Source: Acidimicrobiales bacterium
GTDB taxonomy: Bacteria > Actinomycetota > Acidimicrobiia > Acidimicrobiales > MedAcidi-G1
NCBI GenBank assembly: GCA_022452035.1
Contig: JAKURV010000001.1
Span: 121,521 to 185,520 of the forward strand
DNA length: 64,000 nucleotides
Direction: 5' to 3'
In this document: one piece after another, positions 1 to 8,505 of the stretch
Layout: the number at the start of each line of letters is the position of its first letter
Position numbering within the stretch: position 1 is the first letter of the stretch
The notes under the pieces: model-generated
The model's database searches: none
Seen by the model: the letters and a program-made list of their open reading frames with translations, nothing else
Told to the model about the DNA's origin: nothing
Translations under genes and position numbers: made by a program

Positions 1-526
1 CGATGTCGGGCACCAGTCCCAGCCGGTCCAGGGCGGCGGCGGCCACCACTACGGCGTCAAACCCCTCCGCCTTGGACAGCCGTGTCTCAATGTTGCCCCG
101 CAGCCCCGAGAAGGCCAGATCGGGGCGTAGGTGGGACAGGTGGGCCCGACGCCGGATGGACCCGGTGGCCACCGTGGCCCCTGGTCCCAGGTCGGCCCAC
201 CGGCAACCCACTAGGGCGTCGCGGGCGTCGGCCCGCTCGGGCACGGCGGCCAGCACCAGGCCGTCGGGCGTGGCGGCTGGCAGGTCCTTGGCCGAGTGGA
301 CAGCTACATCGGCCCGTCCGTCGAGCACCGCGGCCTGGACCTCCTTCACAAAGACCCCCTGTCCCCCCATCTCATCTAACGGGGTGACCTGGTCGCGGTC
401 TCCGGCGGTCTCCACGACTACCGGTTCGAGAGTGACGTCGGGGAGGACGGTGGCCAGCAGCTCGGCCAGCCGGTCGACCTGCCAACGGGCCAACGCGCTT
501 CCCCGGGTGGCTGCCCGGATGCGCAC
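1..526 (-). CDS. hemC: Porphobilinogen deaminase (hydroxymethylbilane synthase), 3' part outside window
   Basis: It polymerises four porphobilinogen units into hydroxymethylbilane in cytoplasmic tetrapyrrole synthesis. About 175 codons are present, starting at a GTG at 526-524 and running off the left edge in one open frame. Family motifs in order are RIRAATRGSALARWQ, GGQGVFVKEVQAA, DVAVHSAKDLP, TGSIRRRAHL and LRGNIETRL, the usual N-terminal and central domains of HemC. The dipyrromethane-binding Cys would lie outside the window. It starts 16 bases after the hemA stop, so the two genes are probably co-transcribed. Identity is secure; only the C-terminus is unseen. Confidence 0.95.
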   Translation of the reverse strand, partial: MRIRAATRGSALARWQVDRLAELLATVLPDVTLEPVVVETAGDRDQVTPLDEMGGQGVFVKEVQAAVLDGRADVAVHSAKDLPAATPDGLVLAAVPERADARDALVGCRWADLGPGATVATGSIRRRAHLSHLRPDLAFSGLRGNIETRLSKAEGFDAVVVAAAALDRLGLVPDI

Positions 527-542
527 GGCGCCCGCCTCTGTC

Positions 543-1802
543 CTAGAGGTCGAAGAGGTCGCGTAGGGCCTCGGCCAACCGTTCGCCGCGGGCTGAGCCG
601 GCGGCGTCCTTCATCCGGACCGTCGGCTCGTGCAAGAGCTTGCCCACGATCCCGGCAGCCAGTGCCTCCACGGCCTCCTTCTGGCGGGGATCCAGATCAC
701 CCAGCCGAGCGGCCAGGCGCTCCAGTTCGCCAGCCCGTACCTCCTCGCCACGGTTCCGGAGGCTGGACACCAGAGGGGCCACCGACCGGGCCGTTGACTC
801 GTCGACGTAGCGGTCCAACTCGGCGTCCACGATGGCCTGTACGGCGGTGATCTCGCGCTGGCGTTCTCGGATGCCAGCCTCGGCGAAGGCTCGCAGGTCG
901 TCCATATCCAGGAGCGTCACGCCGTCGATCTCGCCGGCCGTCGGGTCCACGTCGCGGGGCACCGCGATGTCCACGACGAGGAGATTCCGTCCGTCGCGCC
1001 GACCGACCACGGTAGCCAGGTCTCCGTGCTCCAGGATTACGGCCGACGCTCCGGTGGAGGTCAGGAGCACGTCCACCGTGGCCAGGTGCCGGGGGAGATC
1101 ATCTAGGCGGACCGGTGTCCCACCAAGGCGTTCGGCCACGTCGACGGCCCGCTCCCAGGTGCGATTGGCGACCAGGATCCCGGCCACACCACCGCTGTGA
1201 AGGGCACGGGCCAAGCCCTCACCCATCTCACCGGCCCCCACCACCAGTACCTGGCGGCCTTCCAGGCCTCCGAGACGCTCGGTGGCCATGGCCACTGCGG
1301 CCTGGGAGACCGACGTGATGTTCCGGGAGATTGCAGTATCGGTCCGGACCCGCTTCCCCACCTCGAGGGCGTGGCGAAACAGTGGGTTCAGGACCGGGCC
1401 GACCGAGTCCTCGGTAGCCGCCGTTTCCCACGCGCTGCGTACCTGCCCAAGAATCTCGTGCTCGCCCAGCACGGCCGAGTCCAGGCCGGAAGCCACTGAG
1501 AACAAGTGGCGAGCCGCGTCGGCGTCGTAGAGGCCGGTCAGATAGTCGGAGAACTCCTCGGGCGCTACGTGGGAGGACTCGGCGAAGAAGTCTCGGATGT
1601 CCTGATAGGCGCCGTGGAACTTCTCGGCGAAGGCGTAGACCTCAATCCGGTTGCAGGTCGACAGGACGACGGCCTCGGTGACGTGCTCGCGCGAGCCCAG
1701 GTCGGCCAGCGCCTTGGGCAGGCGGGATGCCGGGACCGTCATCCGCTCCAGTAGGTCGAGCGGCACGGTGCGGTGGTTCAGACCAACTACGACGACCGAC
1801 AA
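543..1802 (-). CDS. hemA: Glutamyl-tRNA reductase
   Basis: It reduces glutamyl-tRNA(Glu) to glutamate-1-semialdehyde with NADPH, the first committed step of C5-pathway heme synthesis. The 419 residues match family length. Visible motifs are GLNHRTVPLDLLE at the N-terminus, STCNRIEVYA with the catalytic Cys near residue 50, the Rossmann loop VVGAGEMGEGLA near 190, and a C-terminal dimerisation region. The start is a rare TTG, supported by an AGGAGT ribosome binding site a few bases upstream (about 1810-1815, minus strand). It lies between rex and hemC, an order common in actinobacteria. The 173-base gap to rex holds no gene. Confidence 0.96.
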   Translation of the reverse strand: MSVVVVGLNHRTVPLDLLERMTVPASRLPKALADLGSREHVTEAVVLSTCNRIEVYAFAEKFHGAYQDIRDFFAESSHVAPEEFSDYLTGLYDADAARHLFSVASGLDSAVLGEHEILGQVRSAWETAATEDSVGPVLNPLFRHALEVGKRVRTDTAISRNITSVSQAAVAMATERLGGLEGRQVLVVGAGEMGEGLARALHSGGVAGILVANRTWERAVDVAERLGGTPVRLDDLPRHLATVDVLLTSTGASAVILEHGDLATVVGRRDGRNLLVVDIAVPRDVDPTAGEIDGVTLLDMDDLRAFAEAGIRERQREITAVQAIVDAELDRYVDESTARSVAPLVSSLRNRGEEVRAGELERLAARLGDLDPRQKEAVEALAAGIVGKLLHEPTVRMKDAAGSARGERLAEALRDLFDL

Positions 1803-1975
1803 GGACCGGGACTCCTGGTTCGGAGGTGGTTCGACCCGGGGGTCGGACTACCGATGGCGGGGTGGGGGAACGGTACGTGGTCGTGCCGTTCAGGGGGGCC
1901 AGCATTCCCCATCGCGGGGTTGCTTTCCAACCCTGCGGCACGGCGGGTACAACGCGGGTCTGACATAACAGCCGC

Positions 1976-2659
1976 CTATCCGGCAACCCGACCCATGATG
2001 GGGTCGTCGTCCGAACGGCGGTGTTGGTGATAACCGAGGATCTGGAGCTCGGTGGCCAAGTCGACCTGGCGAAGGCCGACGTGGCCGGGCACGACGACGA
2101 CGGCCGGCGCGAAGTTGAGGATGGATCGGATCCCGGCGGCTACTAAGCGGTTGGCGGCCTCTTGGGCGGCATGGGCCGGAGTGGCCACGATGCCCACAGT
2201 GCTCCCAGTCTCAGTTACCAGGGTCCCGAGGTCGTCCACCGAACGTACGACCTTGCCGGCGATTCGTCGGCCGACCACTGCCGGGTCGGCGTCGACCAAG
2301 CCAGCCACCGGGAACCCGCCGGCCACGAAGCCGTCGTAGCTGCTGAGGGCCCGTCCTAGGTTGCCGACGCCCACGATGATCACCGGGTTGGGTTCGTCGC
2401 CTCCCAGGACCAGGGAAATCTCGGTGATCAGGTGGTCAACGTCGTAGCCCACCCCGCGGGTCCCGTGGGCGTGGAGGTAGGACAGGTCTTTGCGGACATT
2501 GGCCGCGTTCACCCCGGCCAAATCGGCCAGTTCCACCGACGACACCGTCTCCACCCCCGCCTCGGCCCGGTCGACCAGGCCCCGGAGATAGAGGGGCAGG
2601 CGGGCAACGGTGGCCCCGGGAATGGGCTCGCTCGGTTCCGATTCTGCGACTGCCGTCAT
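1976..2659 (-). CDS. rex: Redox-sensing transcriptional repressor Rex
   Basis: Rex senses the NADH/NAD+ ratio and represses respiratory and fermentative genes when NADH is low. The 227 residues contain the winged-helix domain (ARLPLYLRGL, then AGVNAANVRKDLSYL near residue 50) and the Rossmann domain with IVGVGNLGRAL near 95, the NAD(H)-binding loop. The ATG at 2659 is chosen because a TAGATT -10-like box lies 7 bases upstream and a Rex-type operator lies just beyond it, suggesting a leaderless autoregulated transcript. Its location upstream of hemA matches the rex-hem arrangement of other actinobacteria. Confidence 0.96.
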   Translation of the reverse strand: MTAVAESEPSEPIPGATVARLPLYLRGLVDRAEAGVETVSSVELADLAGVNAANVRKDLSYLHAHGTRGVGYDVDHLITEISLVLGGDEPNPVIIVGVGNLGRALSSYDGFVAGGFPVAGLVDADPAVVGRRIAGKVVRSVDDLGTLVTETGSTVGIVATPAHAAQEAANRLVAAGIRSILNFAPAVVVVPGHVGLRQVDLATELQILGYHQHRRSDDDPIMGRVAG

Positions 2660-2677
2660 GACCGGGAATCTAGACGC

Positions 2678-2695
2678 TTGTGCACCATTTCACAT
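2678..2695. promoter_or_regulatory. Putative Rex operator (ROP site)
   Basis: The 18-base site TTGTGCACCATTTCACAT fits the known Rex operator pattern TTGTGAA-N4-TTCACAA in both outer half sites. It lies 18 bases upstream of the rex ATG, behind a TAGATT box at 2672-2667 on the minus strand. It also precedes the divergent membrane-protein gene at 2775. Autoregulation of rex is known in Streptomyces; control of the divergent gene is inferred. Confidence 0.75.
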
Positions 2696-2774
2696 GACAT
2701 GGCCGACAATCGTGCCTTACCCGCAGCGGCCGGCACGGACCTCGGGTGCCGGTGGTTCCAGATCCGCCAATACC

Positions 2775-3470
2775 GTGCGGAAGGTGAGCCACCAGATCGC
2801 CCTCGCCGCGGCGGCCACCCTCGTGTCGCTGGCCTTCGCCGCCACGGTATTCGAGCGCTGGCTGGACCGGCGGCGCCCCCAGGACCTGGCCTGGGCGACA
2901 TCGCTGGGGCTGTTCGCCGCCGGTGCCGCTTCGCTCTGGTGGGGGGCGTCGGCCGGATGGTCTCCCGGGTCCTTCCGGGCCTTCTACGCCTTCGGTGCCG
3001 TGCTCAACGTGCCCGTACTGGCCCTGGGCACCGTCTACCTGCTGGTCGACCGACGTCGGGCCGACCGGATCGCCCAACTCACCGTGGTGGCCTGTGCCGT
3101 GGCCGCCGGCGTCGTGGTGGCTGCGCCGATCGAACCGGGCTTCGCTTCGGACGTCCTCCCACAGGGCAGTGACGTGTTCGGCGCCGGTCCCCGGGTGGTG
3201 GCCGCCGTGGCCTCCTCGGTCGGTGCCCTGGTGGTGATCTTGGGCTCGCTCTGGTCGATGGTCCGCCTGCTGCGCTCCTCCGCTCCGAAGGCCCGCGCAG
3301 GGGCCGTGGGCAACGGCCTGATCGTGCTCGGTGCGCTAGTGCTCAGCGCTGGCGGGCTGTTGAACTCGGTGCTCGACGAGATGACCGGCTTCGCCGTGTC
3401 GCTCCTGGTTGGCATCTCGCTGATCTTCGCCGGCGCCCTGGTGGCCACCGGCTCCCGGAGGAGGGGCTGA
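2775..3470 (+). CDS. Hypothetical multi-pass membrane protein
   Basis: I do not recognise the family. The 231 residues from the GTG at 2775 (or the GTG at 2784) form about seven hydrophobic segments, beginning with a signal-anchor-like helix (IALAAAATLVSLAFAATVF) and ending with LLVGISLIFAGALVATG before a short basic tail. There are no obvious catalytic or metal-binding motifs. A longer reading frame opens upstream, but those starts would overlap rex and its operator and are unlikely. It is divergent from rex with the operator between them, so redox control is possible. No clear Shine-Dalgarno sequence fixes the start. Confidence 0.7.
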   Translation: MRKVSHQIALAAAATLVSLAFAATVFERWLDRRRPQDLAWATSLGLFAAGAASLWWGASAGWSPGSFRAFYAFGAVLNVPVLALGTVYLLVDRRRADRIAQLTVVACAVAAGVVVAAPIEPGFASDVLPQGSDVFGAGPRVVAAVASSVGALVVILGSLWSMVRLLRSSAPKARAGAVGNGLIVLGALVLSAGGLLNSVLDEMTGFAVSLLVGISLIFAGALVATGSRRRG

Positions 3471-3479
3471 GCCGTCCGT

Positions 3480-3569
3480 TCAGTCGACCAGTAGGACGAA
3501 CTGCACGACGGCAGCACCCAGGATGGCGGTCAGCAGTAGAGCCACCACGATCGTGGTCCCGTGGCGCAT
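3480..3569 (-). CDS. 29-residue single-helix membrane peptide
   Basis: A 29-codon ORF opens with ATG at 3569 and ends with TGA at 3482-3480. Its product is MRHGTTIVVALLL followed by a hydrophobic stretch through VVQFVLLVD, that is one predicted transmembrane helix with a short basic N-terminus. The ATG overlaps the stop of the upstream DUF62 gene as TGATG, and a strong GGGGGAGG ribosome binding site lies just before it. That coupling is better than for many large genes here and argues for real translation. No homologue is recognised. Confidence 0.5.
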   Translation of the reverse strand: MRHGTTIVVALLLTAILGAAVVQFVLLVD

Positions 3570-4453
3570 CAGGCCTCCCCCGGGGCATGGGAAACAGGCC
3601 GGTCGCCGAGGTGGACCGACGTGGCCGACCGATCGGAATTGGCGCCCACGGTGAGGACCACGGAGGCTCCGGCCACCAGCCCCAGATCGGCCGCCGCCGA
3701 GGCCCGGGCGGCCACTACGGACACCAGACCACACGAGTCGACCAGGACGCCCAGCCCACCGGCCGGGACGTCGTCGTAGGCCAAAACCCGCTGGGCGGGA
3801 ACAAGTCGGTCAGCCAGTCGGATCCCGAACCGGTCTCCCGGTCCCAGGCCGTCCAGTTCCTCAGGACCCACGTTCAGCTGGATGTTGCCGAACCGGTCGA
3901 TCCACAGCACCTCGGCGTGCAGGCCGTCGACCTCGGCCACGGCCACCGGGAGGACGCCGGGGAACAGGCCGGCCGGCTGGATCTGGTCTCCCAGTTCGGC
4001 CAGGTCCACCCCGGTTGCCAGGTGGGCGGCCACCGGCGCAAAGACGTCACGACCGTCGAAGGTCGAACCGGGGGTCGGAAGGTGCCAGGCCGGGTCGGTC
4101 AACGAAACGGCCCGGTCGGCGCCCCCCACCATGGCCACCGCCGGAGCCAGCAGGCCGTTGTCTGGGCCCACTAGTACCGACTCCCCGTCACCCACCTCGA
4201 CAGCCACCGCTCGTCGGTCGGTTCCCACCCCGGGATCGACGACGGCCAGTACCACACCCGGACACAGGTACTGGGCGCTCCGGGCCAGGGCCAGGCCACC
4301 GGCCCGCACGTCGTGGGCGGCGATCCCGTGGGTGATGTCCACGATCACCGCGTGGGGGGCGATGCTGCGGAGCACCGAGTGGACGACCCCGACGAACTCG
4401 TCGTCGATCCCGTAGTCGGAAAGAAACGAGATGGTGTCGTGGCGCCGGCCCAC
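3569..4453 (-). CDS. S-adenosyl-L-methionine hydrolase (adenosine-forming), DUF62 / SAM hydroxide adenosyltransferase
   Basis: Family members cleave SAM to adenosine and methionine with water or hydroxide; the fold is shared with the SAM-dependent fluorinase and chlorinase. The 294 residues carry FLSDYGIDDEFVG near residue 10, VDITHGI near 38, VVDPGVGTDRRAVAVE near 73, GPDNGLLAP near 95, STFDGRDVFAPVAAHLATG near 130 and DRFGNIQLNV near 185. The start is GTG, two bases after the proC stop. Nothing points to a halogenase rather than the common hydrolase. It is followed directly by the coupled 29-residue peptide. Confidence 0.88.
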   Translation of the reverse strand: MGRRHDTISFLSDYGIDDEFVGVVHSVLRSIAPHAVIVDITHGIAAHDVRAGGLALARSAQYLCPGVVLAVVDPGVGTDRRAVAVEVGDGESVLVGPDNGLLAPAVAMVGGADRAVSLTDPAWHLPTPGSTFDGRDVFAPVAAHLATGVDLAELGDQIQPAGLFPGVLPVAVAEVDGLHAEVLWIDRFGNIQLNVGPEELDGLGPGDRFGIRLADRLVPAQRVLAYDDVPAGGLGVLVDSCGLVSVVAARASAAADLGLVAGASVVLTVGANSDRSATSVHLGDRPVSHAPGEA

Positions 4454-4455
4454 GA

Positions 4456-5250
4456 TCAGCGGTCACCCAGCTCGCGGGACCGCTCGGTGGCCGCCGCGAC
4501 TACGCCTCGGACCAGGTCCCGGAAGCCTCCGGCCTCGAACACGGCTAGGCCGGCGGCCGTGGTCCCGCCTTCGGAGGTGACGTTCTCTCGGAGGGTGGAC
4601 GGTGGGTCGTCCGACCGGCACAGCAGTGTGGCAGCACCCAGCAGGGTCTGCTCGGTTAGGGCCACGGCGACGTCCCGCGGGAGGCCCTCGGCCTCCCCAG
4701 CGTCGATCAGCGCCTCGGCCAGGAGGAAGAGGTAGGCGGGCCCGGAACCGGACAGCCCAGTGACAGCGTCCAGCAGCGCCTCCTCAACGACGACGACCTC
4801 ACCCACCGCTGCCAGGATCCCCGTCGCCCACTCCAGGTCGGCGGGTGTCGCCGCCCGCCCGCCAGCCACCGCGGCGGCGCCTTGGCCAACCAGCGCCGGG
4901 GTGTTGGGCATCACCCGTACCACTGGGACGTCGTTGCCTAGGACGGCCTCCATTGCCTCGGTCCTCACGCCGGCGGCGATCGACAGCACACGGGGAACCC
5001 CGAGGGTGGCCAATTCGTGGCACACATCGACCACCACGTGGGGCTTAACTGCCACCAGGGTGTCAACGTCGGCCACCGGCGCCTCGCCGCAGGAGATCCC
5101 GGCCACTGCGTCGGCCAGGACCCGGCGACGGTCCTCGTCGGGCTCCACGACATGAAGTTCGCCCGGAGTGGCCCATCCGTCGGCCACTAGGCCGCCGAGC
5201 AGCGCCTCGCCCATCTTTCCGCCGCCGATCACCTGGAGTCTCGTGGCCAC
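4456..5250 (-). CDS. proC: Pyrroline-5-carboxylate reductase
   Basis: It catalyses the last step of proline synthesis, reduction of pyrroline-5-carboxylate with NAD(P)H. The 264 residues show the dinucleotide loop IGGGKMGEALLGGL at the N-terminus, AVKPHVVVDVC near 70, VVRVMPNTPALVGQG near 112 and the family signature with VTGLSGSGPAYLFLLAEAL near 163. Length matches the family. It is in a minus-strand run between an MFS transporter (9 bases upstream) and the DUF62 gene (two bases downstream), so it is probably co-transcribed with both. Confidence 0.95.
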   Translation of the reverse strand: MATRLQVIGGGKMGEALLGGLVADGWATPGELHVVEPDEDRRRVLADAVAGISCGEAPVADVDTLVAVKPHVVVDVCHELATLGVPRVLSIAAGVRTEAMEAVLGNDVPVVRVMPNTPALVGQGAAAVAGGRAATPADLEWATGILAAVGEVVVVEEALLDAVTGLSGSGPAYLFLLAEALIDAGEAEGLPRDVAVALTEQTLLGAATLLCRSDDPPSTLRENVTSEGGTTAAGLAVFEAGGFRDLVRGVVAAATERSRELGDR

Positions 5251-5259
5251 GAGTCGAAC

Positions 5260-6453
5260 CTACTGGCTCCGGTCCTGCGGGAGCCGAGCCGTCGGCAAGA
5301 TCCGGGAGCGGCCAACGATGAGGGCGATGCTGGCCACTACGACGCCGGCTGCCACCAGAACGGTCCCGGTAGTCCACCAGCCGATGGCCGCCCCGACGAC
5401 CATCGGCCCGGTGGTCTGGCCGATCCGGAGGCCACCTACCCAGAAGGCCATAAGGGCCCCACGGAGGCGTTCGGGGGCCTGTTCGGCAACCAGGTCCTGG
5501 AGGGTCGGGATGGTGGCACCCTCTGCCAGGCCGTAGACGGCGGCCGCGGCCACCAGCAGCCAAAGGTTGCCGAGTCCCATGGCCACAAAGGTGGCGGCGA
5601 ACACCCCTAGGCCCACGGCCACCATGGCCCTGATCGACATCCGGGCCCGGAACCAGGTCACAACCAGCGCGGTGGCGGTGGAGGTCACGGCGGGAACGGC
5701 GGCCACGATTCCCCGTTTCGTCGGTCCAAGCCCGAATACCTCGTCGAGGTGAATTGGAATGAGGGTTAGGAACACCCCGAACATGACAAAGAAGGTCAGC
5801 GAGCCGAGAACGATGGCCATGGCGTTCACGGGAACCGACAGCTCGGCTAGGGCGTCGCGGAGTTGTCGTCCCACCGGGTCCGTTCGACCCTCCCACGGGT
5901 CGTGGAGCGAACGGGCCACTACGGCCCCCACCACGAGGGCCAGGCCGTAGTAGGCGAAGTTCCACCGCCAACCGAACAGGTCGGTGGTAGCTCCACCGAG
6001 GAACGGGAACACGGCCAGAACGGCCGTGATGACCGCCGAGTTCTGCCCGAGGAGGCGGGTTCGCTCAGTCCCCGACCAGTGGTCGGTGATCAGCACGACG
6101 ACCAGGTTGATGAGGCCCGCCGACCCCAGACCCTGGACGACCCGGACGGCCAGCAGCCACCTGAACGACGGGCTGAAGCCGCCCAGGCTGCCGAAGACCC
6201 CGAAGATCAGGAGGCACGGGACGAGGACACGCTTGCGCCCGTAACGGTCGGCTAGGAACCCGATAGCCGGGGCGGCCACGATCCCGATGACCGTCCCGGC
6301 GGCGATCAACATCCCAGCCCGCCCGATTGGCTCCCCGAAGGACTCCAGGATCTCCGGGGTGGAGCTCATCAGGACCGAGTTGTTGAGCAGTGCCATCGCC
6401 GTGACGGCGAAGACCAGCAGCCGGGAGGGAGGCCCGGTCCGAACGGAGGTCAC
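5260..6453 (-). CDS. MFS transporter, drug-efflux-like
   Basis: The 397 residues form about 12 transmembrane helices. The MFS loop motif FLADRYGRKRVLVP lies between helices 2 and 3 near residue 65, and VVQGLGSAGLINLVV lies in helix 4. The substrate cannot be read from sequence; the layout resembles 12-helix drug/H+ antiporters and sugar-efflux permeases. The start is a GTG at 6453. It sits 30 bases downstream of the YbjN-like gene and 9 bases upstream of proC, in the same minus-strand run. Confidence 0.85.
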   Translation of the reverse strand: MTSVRTGPPSRLLVFAVTAMALLNNSVLMSSTPEILESFGEPIGRAGMLIAAGTVIGIVAAPAIGFLADRYGRKRVLVPCLLIFGVFGSLGGFSPSFRWLLAVRVVQGLGSAGLINLVVVLITDHWSGTERTRLLGQNSAVITAVLAVFPFLGGATTDLFGWRWNFAYYGLALVVGAVVARSLHDPWEGRTDPVGRQLRDALAELSVPVNAMAIVLGSLTFFVMFGVFLTLIPIHLDEVFGLGPTKRGIVAAVPAVTSTATALVVTWFRARMSIRAMVAVGLGVFAATFVAMGLGNLWLLVAAAAVYGLAEGATIPTLQDLVAEQAPERLRGALMAFWVGGLRIGQTTGPMVVGAAIGWWTTGTVLVAAGVVVASIALIVGRSRILPTARLPQDRSQ

Positions 6454-6483
6454 CTGGCCGTCCGTTCGGGCCTGACCTCCACG

Positions 6484-6963
6484 TCAGCCCCCGAACCGGC
6501 TGGCGAACCCGATACGCAGCGCCGGGCGGAAGCACTGTTCGATGGCCGTCCACACTGTGCCCAGCAGCCGGTCCAGCACCTGGTGGTCCACCGTGTCCGC
6601 TGGAATAGCCCCGACCAGGAACACGGCGTCCTCCTCACCCACGCAGAACGACACCCCGACCAGGCCGCGGTTGCGCCGCAACAGGTGCTCGTGGAACGCC
6701 GCGTGGTTCTCCTCGGGAGCGGGCATGACGTAGGTCTCGTGGTGCAGCATCCGCTGTCGGAGCGAGAGGCGAATGGTCGAGGCGTCCTTTTCCTCCCCGA
6801 CCAGCCGGGCCAACCAGCGTCGGTCGGTCGACCCGCCGTCGTGGTCACGTTCGACGGCGGCCAGGACCGGGTTCTCGGCCAGGGTCCGGTCAAACCACCC
6901 GTCGATGAGCGCCTCGAGGGTGTCGAGCTCGACGGGTCCGAGCGGTCGTGCTTCGTCGGACAC
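6484..6963 (-). CDS. YbjN-domain protein (T3SS-chaperone-like fold)
   Basis: The 159-residue soluble protein has an N-terminal helix (LDTLEALIDGWFDRTLAEN), a central LRQRMLHHETYVMPAPEENHAAF segment and a C-terminal helix. This matches the YbjN / type III secretion chaperone-like proteins found next to mshA in Mycobacterium (Rv0487) and Streptomyces. Its biochemical role is unknown. The GTG start is two bases beyond the mshA stop, so translation is likely coupled. The name rests on fold resemblance plus synteny; it has nothing to do with secretion here. Confidence 0.7.
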   Translation of the reverse strand: MSDEARPLGPVELDTLEALIDGWFDRTLAENPVLAAVERDHDGGSTDRRWLARLVGEEKDASTIRLSLRQRMLHHETYVMPAPEENHAAFHEHLLRRNRGLVGVSFCVGEEDAVFLVGAIPADTVDHQVLDRLLGTVWTAIEQCFRPALRIGFASRFGG

Positions 6964-6965
6964 CG

Positions 6966-8177
6966 TCAGGCGCAGTCCACGAGGGTCCGCGACGTCAGGT
7001 CATCGCAGATCCTTCGGAGCCTCGCCGCGGTGGCCGACCAGGTGTAGGACCACGACCGTTCGGTCGCTGCGGCCGACATGCGTGATGCGACCACGGGATC
7101 GTCCAGGATTCGGGCCACGTGGACGGCGTAATCCACCGGATCCCGGCCCTCAATCAGGTAGCCGGTCTGGCCGTCGTCGACCAACGAGCGAAGGCCGCCA
7201 ACCGCCGCGGCCACCACGGGGATGCCACACGCCGCAGCCTCCAGGGCTACCAGACCGAATGACTCGGACCGACTCGGCATGACCACCACGTCAGCGGCCC
7301 GGTACCAGTAGGCCAGCGAGTGGTGGGGTTGCGGGGGGACGAACTGGACGCGGTCGGCCAGGCCGTGGGACTCGGCGACCTCGCGGACACGACGCTCCTC
7401 GTCGGAACCGTCGCTACCGCTGGCTCCGCCGACCACCACTAAGCGGGCGTCGTCCCGGCCCAGCTCGGCCAGGGCCCGCACGGCCACGTCGACGCCCTTG
7501 AGAGGCTGGATACGACCTGCGAACAGCAGGACCGGACCGGACCCCAGGCCGGTGGCCCGCCGGGCCACGACCTGCGGACCCGGATTAAAGAAAGCATGGT
7601 CAACGCCTGGCGGGACAACCTCGATGCGGTTCGGGTCCGCCCCGTAGAGCTCCACTAGCTGGTCGGCCTCCTCCGGGCCGTTAGCCAACATCAGGTCGGA
7701 GCAGCCCACCACGGCAGTCTCAGCCTCGACGCGACGGAGTGGCTCCGGGTCGCCCGTCTCGGCCTTGACCCGGGCCAAGGTGTGGAACGTGGTGATGAGC
7801 GGAAGGTCCAACTCGTGCTTTAGCCGGTGACCGGCCACCCCACTCAGCCAGTAGTTGGCCAGGATCCCGTCGTGGTCGGGGTGAATGTCTAGGTGGTCGG
7901 CCACGCCGTCGGCGAACTCGTCCACCACGGCCAGCAGGTCCTCCTTGGGAAGGTCGTGGGCACCGGCCTCCACGTGAACGACCCGGAAGCCGGGCTCCAC
8001 ATCGACCACGGTGGGCACGTCGGCGTCCACCCGACGGGTGAACACCGTGGATCGTCCACCAGCCTGGGAGAGGGCGGAGGCCAACTGGCGGACGTAGACG
8101 TTCATCCCACCACCGTCACCGGACCCGGGCTGGACCAGCGGCGAGGTGTGTAGCGAGAGGACGGCCAGTCGACGCAC
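6966..8177 (-). CDS. mshA: D-inositol-3-phosphate glycosyltransferase, mycothiol biosynthesis
   Basis: MshA transfers GlcNAc from UDP-GlcNAc to inositol-3-phosphate, committing carbon to mycothiol, the actinobacterial thiol buffer. The 403-residue GT4 protein begins LSLHTSPLVQPGSGDGGGMNVYVRQLA, the diagnostic MshA N-terminus. It carries LLFAGRIQPLKGVDVAVRAL near 190 and the nucleotide-sugar motif MPSRSESFGLVALEAAACG near 290, with the Glu pair of GT-B enzymes. It lies between a MoaD-like gene and the YbjN gene. The other msh genes are not in the window. Confidence 0.93.
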   Translation of the reverse strand: MRRLAVLSLHTSPLVQPGSGDGGGMNVYVRQLASALSQAGGRSTVFTRRVDADVPTVVDVEPGFRVVHVEAGAHDLPKEDLLAVVDEFADGVADHLDIHPDHDGILANYWLSGVAGHRLKHELDLPLITTFHTLARVKAETGDPEPLRRVEAETAVVGCSDLMLANGPEEADQLVELYGADPNRIEVVPPGVDHAFFNPGPQVVARRATGLGSGPVLLFAGRIQPLKGVDVAVRALAELGRDDARLVVVGGASGSDGSDEERRVREVAESHGLADRVQFVPPQPHHSLAYWYRAADVVVMPSRSESFGLVALEAAACGIPVVAAAVGGLRSLVDDGQTGYLIEGRDPVDYAVHVARILDDPVVASRMSAAATERSWSYTWSATAARLRRICDDLTSRTLVDCA

Positions 8178-8180
8178 GGC

Positions 8181-8417
8181 TCAGCCCCCCGAGACCGGCG
8201 GGATCAGGGCTACCTCGTCGTCGGTACCCACGACGTCGGTGGCTGTCGCCGACTCGCCGTTCAGCCACACCCGGCAGGTGGCAGCCATCCCAGCGAACCC
8301 TTGTCCGAACTTCTCGTCGGCCGCCGCGAGTACGTCCCCCACGGTGTCCCCGGGGACGTCGATCTTTCCGGTTCCGGCGGCGACCCGAACCGAAGCAAAG
8401 AGGCGCAGCACGGCCAT
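8181..8417 (-). CDS. MoaD/ThiS-family ubiquitin-like sulfur carrier
   Basis: The 78-residue protein starts MAVLRLFASVRVAAGTGKIDV and ends DDEVALIPPVSGG, with the C-terminal Gly-Gly that is adenylated and thiocarboxylated in MoaD and ThiS. The start is placed at the ATG at 8417; a longer frame reaches 8507 but would overlap the divergent phosphatase gene. It immediately precedes mshA. No MoaE, MoeB or ThiF partner is visible, so molybdopterin synthase small subunit is only one possibility; another small-thiol or cysteine-pathway sulfur donor is equally open. Confidence 0.8.
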   Translation of the reverse strand: MAVLRLFASVRVAAGTGKIDVPGDTVGDVLAAADEKFGQGFAGMAATCRVWLNGESATATDVVGTDDEVALIPPVSGG

Positions 8418-8505
8418 CCGGTCAGTGTATGGACGAGCCTTGCCGGCACCCCGTTCGGGACCTGACCACTGAAGCCGTCGCCGACCGCCGCTACCGTCGC
8501 CGCCC

